Source: Auriscalpium vulgare (Eukaryota; Basidiomycota; Agaricomycetes; Russulales; Auriscalpiaceae). Taken from it: DNA of 64,000 nucleotides. Below are positions 24,357 through 37,245 of this stretch, one piece after another. Location: positions 186,001 through 250,000 of the forward strand of contig JAHBBC010000039.1 of assembly GCA_019915015.1 (NCBI GenBank), in the 5' to 3' direction. Numbering within the stretch: position 1 is the stretch's first letter; each line of letters starts with the position of its first letter. Below the pieces are notes generated by a model. The model made no database searches, was not told where the DNA came from, and saw only the letters and a list, made by a program, of their open reading frames with translations. Both the position numbers and the translations under genes were made by a program.

Positions 24357-24526
24357 ATGCCTCTTGCTATACGCAGATCGACAACTATCGTTCAGCGAGG
24401 CTCGTCTACAACGTTCTCAGTCCAGAGGACCCCGCGCCCGGCCGACTCGCCCGTCCTCGAGACGGCGGTCACGCTGGCCCAAATGTTCGGTCAGGTCGGG
24501 ACTCTGGTGCCCATACCCGCGGTGTC
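24357..24526 (+). pseudogene. Orphan exon-1 fragment of the MLKL-like gene, copy 2
   Basis: Same fragment as at 790-959, broken after the same codon and followed by the same unrelated sequence and by the 3' end of an inverted complete gene. One substitution (aga tcg versus aga tca) distinguishes it from copy 1. Confidence 0.8.
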
Positions 24527-24729
24527 AAGCATAGTGCTAGCTCATCGCAATCACACTTGGTTCCTTTCTGTTCCGGTCTGACTTCAGTGTTGTCGTGGCA
24601 TCGCAACTTCCAAGTATTGGGGTTTGGTCATCTGGGGTGTAGATCTAGTGTATCTTTGTATATACTACAGACCATCTACATAGCGCAGGCCCCCCTATGT
24701 TTCTCATTGGGACCCCTATGGGTTTAATC

Positions 24730-27638
24730 CTATCCTACTCTATCCAGTACATCACTTGTATGAGTTAGAATAACACCAAATCTCTCATCAGGGTTGCGAT
24801 GTCTAGACTGATCCAATGGGTGTACTACAAACCTGGCAATATACAATCACCTCAGTATAGGCACACACCATATTGATGTGGAGAAGAGCTTACCTTGGCC
24901 CACTTGTCTCTAACAATGTGAGAGATGTGTTGTAATTCATAGACCAAGGGGTTATACCGTTATTAACTAGTTGAATGTTATGACTGTTTCCAACTGGATC
25001 CACCTCCACAATAACATCATAATTGAGTTCTTGAGGCTCCAATTTGTCCAAATTCAGAGTGGTAGAAGGAGCAGACTGTGGGCTACTGACGGCTGAACAG
25101 TTAAGCCAGTATGTGTTTTTGAAATCAGCCTTGAAGACTGTGATAATATGATTAATAGAATTGCCATCTATCAAAATATATCTTACTTTTCATAGGGTGT
25201 AACTCCACCCCAACTGGCTCATGACCAGACCATATGGAGTTGAAATCTGTGATGGCCAGAGAGGAGATATAGCATTCGTATCTTAAGGAGAACAGCCTTC
25301 GACTGGTGCCAGATGTTGGCGGTGCAAAATGGATAGTAGTGCTGAATCTAATATTTAATATTAGCATAAAGTACTATTTAGCACTATAATGAGATGCTAC
25401 CTTCTATCTCCCAAAAACCTCATATCTTGGTCTGGGCCTTCCTGAAAGATTGAAGCATCTGTGTCATTTATATCAAAACTATTCTGGCTCCAATTTGACT
25501 TGATGTGGAATCTATATCTAGCAGTAGGGTCTCGATCGAAGATGTTGAATAACTGGCAGAAAGCAGGACTACTGTTTGTAACATAGCCCACATCCCCCAG
25601 CTGTGACTGTGCTGGCAATTCCATTAGGAATTCAAATGGATGGCTTCTACCTGTGATACTGGGTAGGAACGGGACTGTCAAGGAACAGCATTCCTTAGTC
25701 TCAACATCCCACACAGAAGGCTGAAACATACTTGGAGAGCCTATAAGAGTACCACAAACTGTTCCATAAAGAAGGCCAGACATATGGTAGTGCTGTCCTG
25801 TGGGAGTTTTGCACTGCAGCTACAAAATTCCTCAACAATTATGAACACAAAATCAGGTGACAATACTGACCGCAAAATAAATGTGAGCCTGAATAACTCT
25901 GAATAAATCACGATTCCAAATTTCTGTTTCCTTAGCAGAAGGGGGTCCAGGCCAGTACATTATTGATGTTGGCTGTAGTTGAGACTCTTTGGATGGTAGC
26001 CCAACCACCACCTTATGAGTCTTGTCATTGACAACCAATGTGCTGTTCTAATTAAGAACACCATGTCAGCTATTGTCTTATTGTATATTGAGGGGTAGCA
26101 GCGCTTACTTGGATGAAGAAACAAAGTTGACCTTTGTCTAAAGACAGACGTTGTGCAATAAATGATGCAGCTGACTGTATGTTTTCAATATTTGGGATTT
26201 TCTAAATACCAACCAACAGGTACTGACCAACAGATCACTGGCCTGATAAATGCATAAGTAGTGAAGCATTGTCACAGGGAGGGGAAAACATACTGCTTGA
26301 AGAAGCTTGCTTACACCCAGGTCTGTCTCCTCATTTTGAGCAACACGGTGCATGTATGAGGCATATTCAAGTGCTTCTACTGCAAGAAGTTGGTACACAT
26401 CTAGGGGCAATTGAAAATAAAGCATTGTACCATTTGATAGCAAGATGAATGGATTAGGTGTTTCCTCGTCAGAGTATCCAACAAGCTGTGGGAGGTTTGC
26501 ATGGCTAAGACAATGAACATCAGGAACAAGGTCGGTTATAAATCCAGATAACATACAAGAGATTCTGCAAGATCTTCACTTCTTCTGCCCACTACAGATT
26601 TGTGACCAAGTCATTACACATTGTTGTGGGCCAGCAATTGGACACACCGATTTCTTCCCTTTCTTGTGCTGCCCATGATATGTCTTCACTAGTACCTTCT
26701 GTCCATCCACAATTCCTTCTGTGGTACCAGAGAACCATCCACTGGCAAGCAACTCATTGTTCATCCTCTGCAGCTGAACATCAGACTGATGATATCTGCG
26801 GAACTGCAAAACATACAGTGAGCACACCTAACACACAGCCTACCACAGAGGAAAGGACACATACCCCATGGATGTCCTTTGATAAAGAGGAGCTAGGGCT
26901 TCGGGCGGATAGCACAGCTTGCTGTATATCCAACAGCCGTGCCGATTGCATATGCAGCGCACACTGCACTGCAACCATAGAGGTAACCTACACCCACCTA
27001 ATCAGAATTGGTGCTCACTCATTATTTCAACACCTCACCTGAAATGATGCTTGCATATCCTGCAAACGGCCCTCGTGCCTGTCGAGGAGGCCTGAGAATT
27101 TCGACCCGGACAGGATTCGTCGGGTTACACTGGCAGAAGCAATCTGCTTCATGGCGTCTCGCAAGGAAATAAGCACGCTGTAGGAAATCAGTCACGAGAA
27201 CCATCAATGTAAGTGCACGAACCCACTTCTCGAACTTAACAACGTTATCGAGCAATATTTGGGGTGCGTCATTCCATTTATCCTCCATCGCCTCCTGGAG
27301 CTCGCATAGAATCGTGAAAGCCCGCTGCGCGAGGCGAAAGCAGCGATCGCGATTGGCTTGAACGCGCTGAATCACGGGCGACAGCTGAGCGCTAGTTTAT
27401 AAGCTCAAGAGCGACAAAAACGTACCGTGTATGCGTCCAAGACGCCTAGGAGAGCCGTCGCGGTGACCGACACCGCGGGGATGGGCACCAGAGTCGCGAC
27501 CTGAGTGAACATGTGGGCCAGTGTTAGCCCAGTGTCGACTACGGGCGACGCGGCCGGGCGCGGGGTCCTCTGGACTGAGAACGTCGTAGACGAGGCTCTT
27601 TGAACGATAGCAGTCGATCCGCGGAGAAAGGGAGGCAT
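24730..27638 (-). CDS. MLKL-like four-helix plus pseudokinase-like protein, copy 2
   Basis: Exon structure follows copy 1 with the same splice sites. Every exon I checked stays open, including the final exon ending at the stop at 24,730. The product would be 726 residues because of a 12-nt in-frame gain (YWPG inserted after QLQPTSIM, near 25,945). The helical N-terminal domain differs from copy 1 only at a few residues (for example SPVV for SPAV, KWND for KWSD). The pseudokinase-like part keeps the beta-3 lysine (VLVKTY) and lacks HRD and DFG. Differences from copy 1 cluster in the pseudokinase-like and C-terminal parts. Role and caveats are as for copy 1. Confidence 0.75.
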
Positions 27639-27770
27639 GTCGGTAGTAGTACAGGCGGTTGAGGACGATGTTGGTGCGTAGGGTACGTGGGCGACGAGAA
27701 AAGAAAGCAGGCGCGGGGCTGTGGACCCTTGTGGACCCTTGTGGACATATATGGGCGATAAGAATCAGGC
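27639..27770. promoter_or_regulatory. Head-to-head intergenic region, copy 2
   Basis: Equivalent of 4,031-4,160 with the tandem TGTGGACCCT decamers at 27,719-27,746 between the MLKL-like ATG and the partner module. Confidence 0.4.
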
Positions 27771-30700
27771 AGCGTACCTGTGTTCGTCAGCCGAGCCCTG
27801 CGATGCGATCAGACGCCCGCTTTCCATAGCTTCGCGCGCACACCTCACAGCCTTCGAGTTGAGACTGGAGCAATATGTTTCGGATTATACTATGTCCCGA
27901 GGGCGAGAGCGGGCGACATTTGTGTTGAGTCGTGTGCGTTCGGCTTGCGAGGAAGCCATGCGCGCCGCTGCGAGTCTTCGGGCACGAGGCATCGGCAAGA
28001 CAACAGCCTTCGCCACCCGCTCTAGCCGCACAGCAGCGAGTTCATTATTCTTGAGACGTCACGAGTCCAGACGAGTAATTTGACGCGGTAGTGTTCACGC
28101 AGGAGGATGCGAGTCTGAAGGCAAACAAAGTCGTTGTTGTCGTGCATACAAAGAAGACTACCATGACTACCAGCCTCGGTCCATCGAGCTGGGAGCCTGG
28201 GTGGAAGTGAGAACACCGACGCACGAGCAAAAGGGCGAGAACACGTGTTTGTTCCAGCTCCACCATCGTCGTCGACTTCTACACGATGCACACATCGCCG
28301 CACGCGACCTCATCCTGCATGCGCGGGGTATTCAATCTTGCGCACGTTCTGTTGCAACTTGCGAGCATCTTGGTGCAACGATACATGCAGGGTGTGGGAT
28401 TGGAAGTCGGTGGACCGTCTTGGCTGGGGAGATGTCGAGCTCTGTTGCGTAGTCAGGTCGTCAGTACGTCTCCAAAATGCGAATGAACAATCTCACGCAC
28501 CTCTGAGCCCGTGTGATTCGTCATCTGGCCTGCATCGCATAGCTTGTGGCGAGCTAGACTTGGCGTTGACATGTCTCCTCGAGGAGACGAAAGGGGCAAC
28601 CAATGCTGCAACAGTGAGGACCTGCGAGTGGCGTCGGTGAGTACATGACCATGATTACAACAGAGCAACCTTCCTATAGCATCGCCAGAGCTATTTAGTC
28701 CTTTGCCAGGCGCCTGCCTGCTAGTGAGGCTCGTCCATGTGTGTCGAGGGTGGTCGGAATGCATACGAAGAGCCGATACCGCGGCAGCGCGATCTTCAGG
28801 GCTAATACACGATAATGATTGGGGAGCGCTCGCTCTCATACGTGTGGGGTGTAGGGAGCGGTGCTTGACGGTAGAAGGAAGTGAAAATTTCCTTGCAAAT
28901 CGTCGGTCAACGCAGAGTCCAAAGTGGATACTGCGCACCAAACGTCTGCGCATCCAGCAAGGACCCGAATCCTACTCAGCGGACCATCGTCTCCTGGGCG
29001 TTAATCTTGACGTCTCGAAGAGGTGGTACGGCCGGCTGCCCAGTTCAGCGCATAGTAACCCGTCGTCCTTGTGTCGACAAATTTGCCAGGTGAGTTACGT
29101 TGGAACAGACAATGAATGGATGGACGTACCACTGATCCTCTGTGCCCAGACCGAAACCATCGTAACAGAGCTGTCTGCCAGAAGTCAGAGTGCGGTCGAT
29201 AGCTGGTTGTGGGTTCCGCGAAGGCCACGGTGCGACCGTGCTTGGCCGTAGGCTGGTGACCAGCTTTATGTACATCAATAGTGGCGACGGGGTGGGTGCT
29301 GTGTAGTTTGGCCGTGCGACTTGGTTTGGTAGCCGAATCGAGTCGACCCGTCAGATAGATGATCCTAGTCTCCCTGAGGCAGAGTAGCTAGATTCAACCC
29401 TTCGCAAGCTCAGGGATCATCTATCTGACGATGATCCCTGAGCTTGCGAAGGGTTGAATCTAGCTACTCTGCCTCAGGGAGACTAGTCGACCCCTTCGTT
29501 GGGCTCTCAGCCGCTCTGTTGGCAATGCAAGACCCCTCTATCACCTTCTATCACCTTCAGCCATTCATACAGACTCCGTCTGTCCATTTTCGCGGGCAGT
29601 CTCAATTGAGCAACAAGCCAGAGCTGCCAGCGCGATTGCAGCCATGATCCGACTGACAGCATTTTGGCCCATCGAGAAGCAACTGCGCTAACCATTGACG
29701 CTACCCTGATACAGGCTGATAGTACCCACCTGCTCATGCCATCGTGAGTCGTGCCTTCGCCAGCTGCCTTGCTCTACCTCACCGTCTTTTTTGCAGCGCT
29801 TGTTGTTGACCCCTCCATCAGGAAAACGGGAGTTGGTGAGGCTTGCTTGAGGCCGCGTCTGGACAGCAAGCTCGCAAGACACCCTAGGTCCCCTCTTGAC
29901 AGACGCATCAAGCTCTACTAAGCGAGCTTGACGCGTCCGGACAACTTGCCCAAGACCCGTCGCTTCTGAGGGCTATTCTCACAGATGAGAGCTTGAGAGC
30001 TCGGGACAGCTGGTGCAAGCACAGTAAATTTATGCTCGCTACATGATTCAGATAATATTTTTCATTGCAAGCTGACTACCTTGACTCAAGGATGTATAAT
30101 ATGTAACTGCCGACATGAGTAAACAAGAGATAACGTTGAGTTACAAGTACTTAAAACTGCCGTCCTCCACGTTCAAGTCGTTGCCACAATCGCTATGTCG
30201 AGCCAGCTGCTCTATGAAAGGCTGCAGACGCCACGGGGGATCGCAGGTGACGTGTCCGTCATGAGCCCGTTGTTGCGCGCGGCCTCGCGCGCACCTTTTC
30301 ATGGGGATTTGTCCTCAGGATATCCTTGCCAGGCGAGCTGGCAACGGGACAGGTGAGACGCGCGCGTGTATTATGAACACATTACATACGCACCGGAAAT
30401 GCGTTACCCCACCGCGCCGGGGTCCATGCTCCCGATGTGCCTGCGCCTGCACGCGACGCCGTTGCTGTTGCTGCCGCCGCCGGGCGGCAACTGTAATTGC
30501 ACGTACACGTCCTCAACGCCGTCGTCCTCGAACGAGCCCGCCGGCGAGTGCTCCCGCGACACACAGGGAGTGGGCAATAAAGGCGAGCTTGAGCGCGGGC
30601 GGCGTAGACGATAGCGAATCGACAGAGTGCCGTGACGTACGACAGCGTTTGCGCGAGCAGTGCTCAGCTACTTGACGTGCGGAGGGACTGGTGTTACGTC

Positions 30701-33700
30701 GATATGATAGCTGATAGCTGGGAGCGAGCGTGAGCAACGCCGAACATCCAACTGAACCGAACTCGGTGTAGCGGCCATAACATGCTGTGCAAGAAAGATA
30801 GCAGAATGACTTACCACTGCTGGAGGCCGTCCAGATGGAGAGACGAAGGAGGGCGCAACAGTGTAAGGGGTGTCAGATTTGAGAACGTCGTACAGAGGTG
30901 CATTCTATGGTGGTGCGGCGCGTGCGGTGTGCTTGAGGTCGAGAGGCGGCCCTATGCGAGAGACGGCAGCCCTATGAGGGCCCTAGCGCGGGAAGCATCG
31001 ACATGGGCGCGTGCAATGATTGCGGCGGGAGGATGGGTTCTTGAGGGTGTGGTATGGCACATGCGAGGGAGCGGGCACGGTTGGAAGCGATGGAGAGACT
31101 GGGTCAGTGACGTGGCAGCAAGAGAGCGCCCAATAGCGGCAGATTCTCGAGGTATTTGTACTCACCTGCATGATAACCAGCATACTTGTGTCTACAGTCG
31201 GCAGGGACTGGGGTTGTCAAAGCCAGTTGAGGCGGGGTGGCCGCGATGTTGAGCCAGTTCTGAGTGTCGAGGGCATGCGGCATTGTCGTTGAGCGAGAGC
31301 GAGTTCAGCGTGTATGGCGTAGCGAGAGAGCGCCATTATCAACTCTTGAGCGCCAGTGTTGAGTACGTCCTGAACGAGTGACTCAGTGAGCATGGTAAAC
31401 GTGAGTGCATAGAGAAATGGAGGCGATTATGTAATTATGTACCTCCCACGGAGTCGACGCGCTTCCCGCTCAGGCTGCTCGTGCGTCCTGCGATGCCTTC
31501 ACCATTCCCCGCCACGAGCCATACGTGGCTCGTCCTGTTGACCTTCCTTCCCGCCGCCTCCTTATGCCTCTGCGTGTTTGACGAAAAAGCTACATTAACT
31601 TGCAGAGTAGCCCGCAAGGTATGTGCCCATCGACTTGCGGTGCTTCCCTCTCTAACACTACACCGTAAAGATCGATATCTTGGATACTACCCGCACGCCC
31701 ATCCTCCCAGTTTAGCCTTCGTCCACGCACCCGCCCACGCTGCTCACCCACCCAACCCATCTCCATGCGCGCGCCGTACCCCGCCTTCGCAACTCTACCC
31801 CGACCTCGCAGCCCTACCCCGCGACGCGGACGTATGGGGCTCCTCAAGACGCGCGTGCGCCTCGGCGGCACCGCGATCCCCACGCTAAGTCGCCAGGTCA
31901 AATGCGCGCGCAGGCCATGTCCACGCTGTTCTGAAACGCACGGCGAGGTGCTGCCCGGGATCGCGCGGCGCCATAGAGCAACTGCAAGATCGGAAACTAG
32001 CCTGCATTTATGGGGCGAGGAGCACGGCGATGCAGCACGGTGAAGACGACGGCACGCGATGCAGGATCTCGGTGCATATGTGGTGGCACGGACGTCAAAT
32101 GCGGACAAGACGAGTTGCGTGGGCAAACGGAATGTTCAGCGGACGTGCACGACCGCCTAGAGTCAGCGTTGGGCCCAGGTGCGTTCGGATGGACGTTTCT
32201 TTTGTCCGACCGATGTTGATGCCAACCACCTGGCAGCCGGTCTTGAATACTGGGCGCTCATGGGTGACGGACGGCGCATACAAAGTTCAAGTGGTTTTCG
32301 CAGGCAATGGCGGCAGACGCATGCCGGGCGGGTATGGATAGCATCATGCTCAAGGTGCGTTTTCTTGTTCCTCTACCGTACATCCTAATTGAACTTGCTC
32401 GTATCAGGGACGATGACGTATGAGCGTACGCCACATCTTGGTCGACGCCGGTGACGGATTCCGAGACTACGGGACACGGCTACGCTTGTGTCGGACGTTA
32501 TCGAACAATGTCGATGAGCCCCCGTCCGTGTCTCTCGAAGTTATGAGATCATGATACCTGCAGGAGCAGCGACGCGCGTATGTATATATGCTGCCGCATT
32601 GGTGTCAATGTTTGGCGCGGTCAAAGCTAGCCTGACCGAGAAACCGAGAGAAGGCGAGCACATGCCGTCTGGCGCGTGATGCAAGGACTACAGGTATAAG
32701 CCAGGCATCCGGGAAATCGGCAGGTTGAAGACGTCGATGCGCGTTGTGAGAAACCGGCGTGCGCAAGAGACTCACGGAGCTCACGAACGGGAAACGGGCA
32801 TGGCGTTGCGGTAGGGGCGTTGCAGTCACACGGACCTGCACGGAGGAGCTCGGCATGGCGGCCGCAGGTGACACGCATTGCGCATCGGGCCAGCGAGTGG
32901 GTGAACTGGGCCGCCAGACCAAACATTTCATCGGTCAGTGACCGACGGAGGCTTTGCTCAGGCCGTATAAAGCTGCATGAAGAATTGGGGTGACAGTACG
33001 TACCTTGATCTGAATGAGTGCGAAGGGAGGCTCACCGATACAGTCCCCAGGTGGGACCGCGGTAAGAAGGCGTGGCGCGGTATACTGAGCGAGCGATGGT
33101 CCAGGAGTCGGGGCGGCAGCAGTACTGGAACACAAACCGATATACAGCACAAGGCCCAGCAAGCTCAGCGTGCGGGACCGAGGAGAGTCGACGCGCCGGT
33201 GCGCCTGGCCGAGCTTGGACCGTAATCCTGGAAGCGGCGCCATCTTCCTGAGAGGCGGACCTGACAAGCGATCGGCGAGCAAAGCCAAAGCAGCGTCGGG
33301 CCGACCGCCGCCATACACCACAGCGCGCACCCTCCTGAGGCCGAGACCAAGACGGCCGAACCTCTGCGTGCGCCACAGCACCATCTGCGCGCGCCGTCGT
33401 CGCGGGCTGCGACGCCCGGCACGCAGAGCGAGGACAGCTACCGGCTGACCGTTGTGTATTGCGTGTTCTTCCGTTCCTTGCTCTAATTCAACGTCTTCGT
33501 ATGTAGTATCTGTCGACGCACCGCCGCGCCCCACCCGCCAAATCCATATCAACCCGCTGCTCGTGCGCCCTGCGCTGGCCCCATTGCTCCCCGCTTCGAG
33601 CCATACGCCGTGGGGTTGTTGTCGACCTCCGTGCGCCCAACCCCATCCGCCAGGTATGTGCCTATCGACTTCCCGTGATGCTGTCTCTAACAATTGCGCC

Positions 33701-34340
33701 TTTAGGATCGAAATCGTTCTGCTGAGGAGCTTGCATTCAACCGCCACAGTGATCAACTTCCGCGCACCCGCGCACCCTCGGGACGTCGTCCTCGCCCCTT
33801 GCCCTGCGCGCGCGGTATCCCAACACCGCAATTCTACGCCGAAGCCGACATACGGGACGCTTTCCTGCTCCTCAAGACGCGTGCTCGCGTCGGCAGTACC
33901 TCGATGACCACGCCAAGTCGCCCGGTCGTCAAATGCGCGCGCAGCCATGTCGCCAGCTGAAAAAATGCCCGGCGAGGTGCTTCCCGGGATCGCGCGGCGC
34001 CCCCGAGCAGCGTCTCGCCGGTGGTACTTCGCGCGCGTGCCACAGACAGTATGGGGAGTGGCGATGGAGACGACGGCACGCGTCGCGATGGAGGACTTCG
34101 GTGCCTACGTGGTCGCGTCAGGCACGGACAGGACGAGTTGCCTACGTCCTTGCCCTGCGAGCGCTATGCCCCGACCTCGCAACTTTACGCCGACGCGGAC
34201 TCATGCGATGCCTTCCTGCCTCCCATGCCTGGCCTCCCCTTCATCCAGAACGCAAGCTCTCTGTGGGGCGGCTTCCATCCCGGATCGCGCGGGGCCACGA
34301 AGCGACTGCAACCTGGGGACTGGGAACATGCTGGAGCCCT
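27771..34340 (+). pseudogene. Partner module, copy R3
   Basis: Duplicate of 4,161-10,800, including the 1.6-kb insert (about 29,810-31,460) and the 156-codon frame at 30,782-31,252. Small indels relative to R1 change several frames: the 210-codon frame of R1 is interrupted here, while a 146-residue piece around 31,765-32,341 is extended by restored sequence near 31,890. The pattern of frame-changing indels between nearly identical copies argues that the module is not under strong coding constraint. Confidence 0.4.
29349..29485. mobile_element. 137-bp foldback insertion with 7-bp target duplication
   Basis: The segment is absent from copy 1 (compare 5,730-5,745, where gtcgacc runs straight on). 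It is flanked by GTCGACC at 29,342-29,348 and 29,486-29,492. Inside, a perfect 55-bp arm (29,366-29,420) is followed by a 10-nt loop and its exact reverse complement (29,431-29,485). In addition, the first 16 bases (29,349-29,364) are the exact reverse complement of 29,415-29,430. A MITE-like foldback element or a template-switch product are both possible. No coding capacity. Confidence 0.75.
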
Positions 34341-34516
34341 GGACGCCTGCCGACTGTTTTCCTGATGGATTGCCCTGTATTCGAACGAGCCCCGGACGCA
34401 TGGCCGCGCAGCATCCGAAGCAGCGCCGCCCGCCGCACCGGTCAAACGGATGCATGATAATCGGTGCAAGAAAGGCCGCAGGTGAAGCAGACGTGTAAGT
34501 AGTCCGACGCCTACCA

Positions 34517-35138
34517 ATGAAAACCTCGGACGCCTTGACAACGAGAGCGTTTGTGCACCGGTATTACGTCTCTTCGTATCAGAGGGCCACCGCCTGCGAC
34601 ATTTGGAGGGAACTTGATCAGCAACCCTCGGTGTCAAGCCAGGGCGCATACCACAGAATCCGTTCGTCTCCCGAGCAACAGACAGCCTTCCACCACCTTC
34701 TACAGCTACGGACGTGGAAGCATATTCTCGGGATGCATCCTACACCACGGATTGTTGGCTGTGAGGCGGTTGCCTCCATCTACCAGCCGTACGTTCGTCC
34801 GAGGTGCGGGGAGTTGTGCGGCGGCGGTAGATCCGTACAGCGAGGTGGGGGGCGGATCCTCGCCATGCGAACGCGCCGCTGGTGCCCAGCTTGGACGAGG
34901 GCGGGATGCGCGATTAATTCGTCCTGGAGGGAAGAAGAGAGGAAGCAGCGAACGTCCAGAGCGGCCGGTCGATCCTCTACTTCGCGTGCTTCTCTGGCTC
35001 TCACATGCCCATCCTCCAGCTTCTGCTGACATCAGCATTGTGCGGGCCAGATGCCCGATGTCTCATGGCAGTGAGCACGTCATCGCGGGGGATGGCCAAG
35101 GGCACAAAGTCGCTCTGGCCCGCGAGGGTCTCGTATAG
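34517..35138 (+). CDS. Hypothetical protein, copy 2 of the 11-kb ORF
   Basis: A 170-codon frame (34,517-35,029) runs through the QQTAFHHLLQLRTWKHILG landmark, and an overlapping 195-codon frame occupies 34,551-35,138. Copy 1 has a stop near 11,375 and lacks 21 nt. No domain is recognised, and I cannot decide between the two frames. Confidence 0.2.
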
Positions 35139-37030
35139 GACAACGGGCAAGTAGTCTGTGTTAACAGGCGCAATGAGGAGCACTGGGAAGAATCAATTAC
35201 AATCTTGAGTATTTCAACGTTGCTTCCATGCCAGTAATTAGAGTAAAAGCACGACAAAAATTTCCAGGTTGTGTCTAGTTGTCCGCTCTAAAGTATGGCC
35301 TGAGTGACTATAGGCAAAGACATTCAAGGAGGAATAGTATCTAGATAGAGAAGGAAGTGTGTCCGACGAAGAGCAGAAGTATGTGGCTGCTCCATCAATG
35401 CACGCGTTATAAACGCAAAGCTCAACGGATCCGGAGAGCACTAATCGTTTGGAAAGATTGTCCCAACCGTCGTTTGAATGTAGGCCCGAGCCTTCGAGAG
35501 CTGTGAGCTTCTGCGCCTTGATTTTGTTTGACTCACCATGATCTGATGGATCCGTGTTGGATAAACCAGCCCCATTGCAGATCACAACCTCGTTGAGGAC
35601 GACTGGGTTCTCCAAGTTGCTCAGATACCGCCATGCATGGCCGATGTTAGCCCAGCATTGGATCTCCACTCGCCCCGGCAGTTGCGGATGCGGCGGATGC
35701 GTTGTCGAAAGCGATTCTGGCGGCCAAAGCTCGTACCCGCCGCTCCCAATGGCAAGGGTGTATTTCGACTCGGACGTCAGCCAGTCCTTCATCAGCCCCG
35801 ACAGCGATTCGTCGTCTCCCGACTCGACAGGCGAGCAAGGGACACACCGCACCATCGTCCGCGCCCCGATGGAAGTCGTAGGCGGAGGCGCCACGACGGT
35901 ATTCATGCTTATGGGGGCGAAGGGAGCTGTCGGGGCGTTCAGACGGAAAGACAGAGTAATGGGAACAACCGGACGCACTCAAGACGGGCACAGGATCGGG
36001 CCAGGGAAGAGCGGATGGAGAGGATGGCGGAGGCGGAGGACGGGGTCACGGAGGGAAGGGCGAGGGAGGATGGCGGCCGGGATGGTGTAGAGTGCGACGG
36101 TGGGGACATGGGGGGCCGATACGCTGCAGCGGAAGGGCGGGGGGGAGATGCGAGTTGCAAATGATGCGAGCGGAGAGGTTCTGCGGATCTGAAGGCGAGT
36201 GCATCGTCTTTATATCCTACCGTGCGGCCCACAAAGTCGTCTGGGACGTGGGCGGAGGCACTTTGCCACCACGTCGGGCCACAGCTGCGGAGCCCACGTA
36301 CGCTGGCTCAACAGCCGTGCATCAGTTCTCACCGATCGTGACGGAAACGCAGAACAACAGAATTTGTTAGTTAGACTGAGGTGTTTGAACAACGCACGGT
36401 AAAGGTCAATGTTGTGATACCTCGCAAGCCCCCTCGCAAAGCCGGCGTAGTCGTCCGCTGCCCGCTGGTAGTCTCGCATTGTGTATGACAGCGTCATTTG
36501 TTTTGAAAGCTATAGAGAGATGTATTGGGAAGGGTGAATATTTGTGAATGGAGGCCGCGAGCGGGAGGCAGCCAGGAGCACTTTGTCAGTGATTTGCCGG
36601 CTACGAAACACAACGTACTGGACTTAAGTCAGCATGACAAGGCTGCATCGTTATGTGTGCTATGGTTGCATTGGGGTTGGAAATGTTTGGAAAGTCGTCG
36701 TTGCCAGTGGATGGTGGTGGTGGTGGAATGCGACGTGGTGGGTCTCGGTCACGCATGCGAGCCGGGCCGGGTTTCCGGCCAGCCGCTGCCGCTCGTCTTC
36801 CCCTCAGCTTGCTACGACCTGCATTGTTGTTGCGTATCAATTGAACCTACCGAGTAGAGGAATCTATCCTGATGAGTTCTCGTACAGTATTCTGGTCTGG
36901 GCGAAGCAAAGGCGCACTCACCACAATTGTCGGTGACGTGATGTGATTTGTTTTGTATGATACATGCACGATCACCAGATGGAATGCGCGCCGTGTGTCT
37001 GGAAGGCATCATGATCATGCTATTTGACAT
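35001..37030 (-). CDS. Unrecognised multi-exon gene, copy 2
   Basis: Counterpart of 11,791-13,815. The 246-codon frame at 35,978-35,238 contains GDDESLSGLMKDW, CWANIGHAWRYLSNL and VVICNGAGLSNT. The C-terminal piece VNTDYLPVVLYETLAGQSDF reaches the stop at 35,001. The first exon begins at 37,030 or at the internal Met at 37,018 and ends at HHVTDNCG. Compared with copy 1 the inner SRSRPLFTNLHPSQY piece carries a TAG after the ISL landmark, so this copy may be broken unless a splice avoids it. Function unknown. Confidence 0.4.
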
Positions 37031-37245
37031 CTGGGGTGTAAGACAGAACGATTGTCTTCTGTGTAAAGCTGTCAGCCACGGAGACTAGGGTCCAGGCAAT
37101 TACACGTGAGGCTGCACCCGACCTCCGAGCCGTCTTACCGGTTCACCACGCAATACGCTGCCTCACCGGTGCTTCCATGTCATAGTCCTACATCGGAGCC
37201 CACTAGTCCCCGCAGCCTAGCCTGCCGTGCAGCGAACTACTCCCA

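Larger units (their letters stand above)
23817..37245. repeat. Large segmental duplication, copy 2
   Basis: This is the second copy of the block at 252-14,055, in direct orientation. Copy-specific changes include a 137-bp foldback insertion (29,349-29,485), a 12-nt in-frame gain in the MLKL-like gene near 25,945, a 28-nt gain near 24,661-24,710 also present in copy 3, loss of about 210 bp near 34,320, and a 21-nt gain near 34,650. The near-perfect identity of the left end argues for recent unequal exchange or gene conversion. Confidence 0.85.

Noticed and set aside
32935..33948. 337-codon minus-strand frame with Arg/Ala-rich sequence
   Set aside because: It crosses module pieces that show splice signals on the plus strand (QSEDSYRLT end and donor). 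In copy 1 the same region is split by a stop near 9,800. Looks like a GC-rich chance frame.
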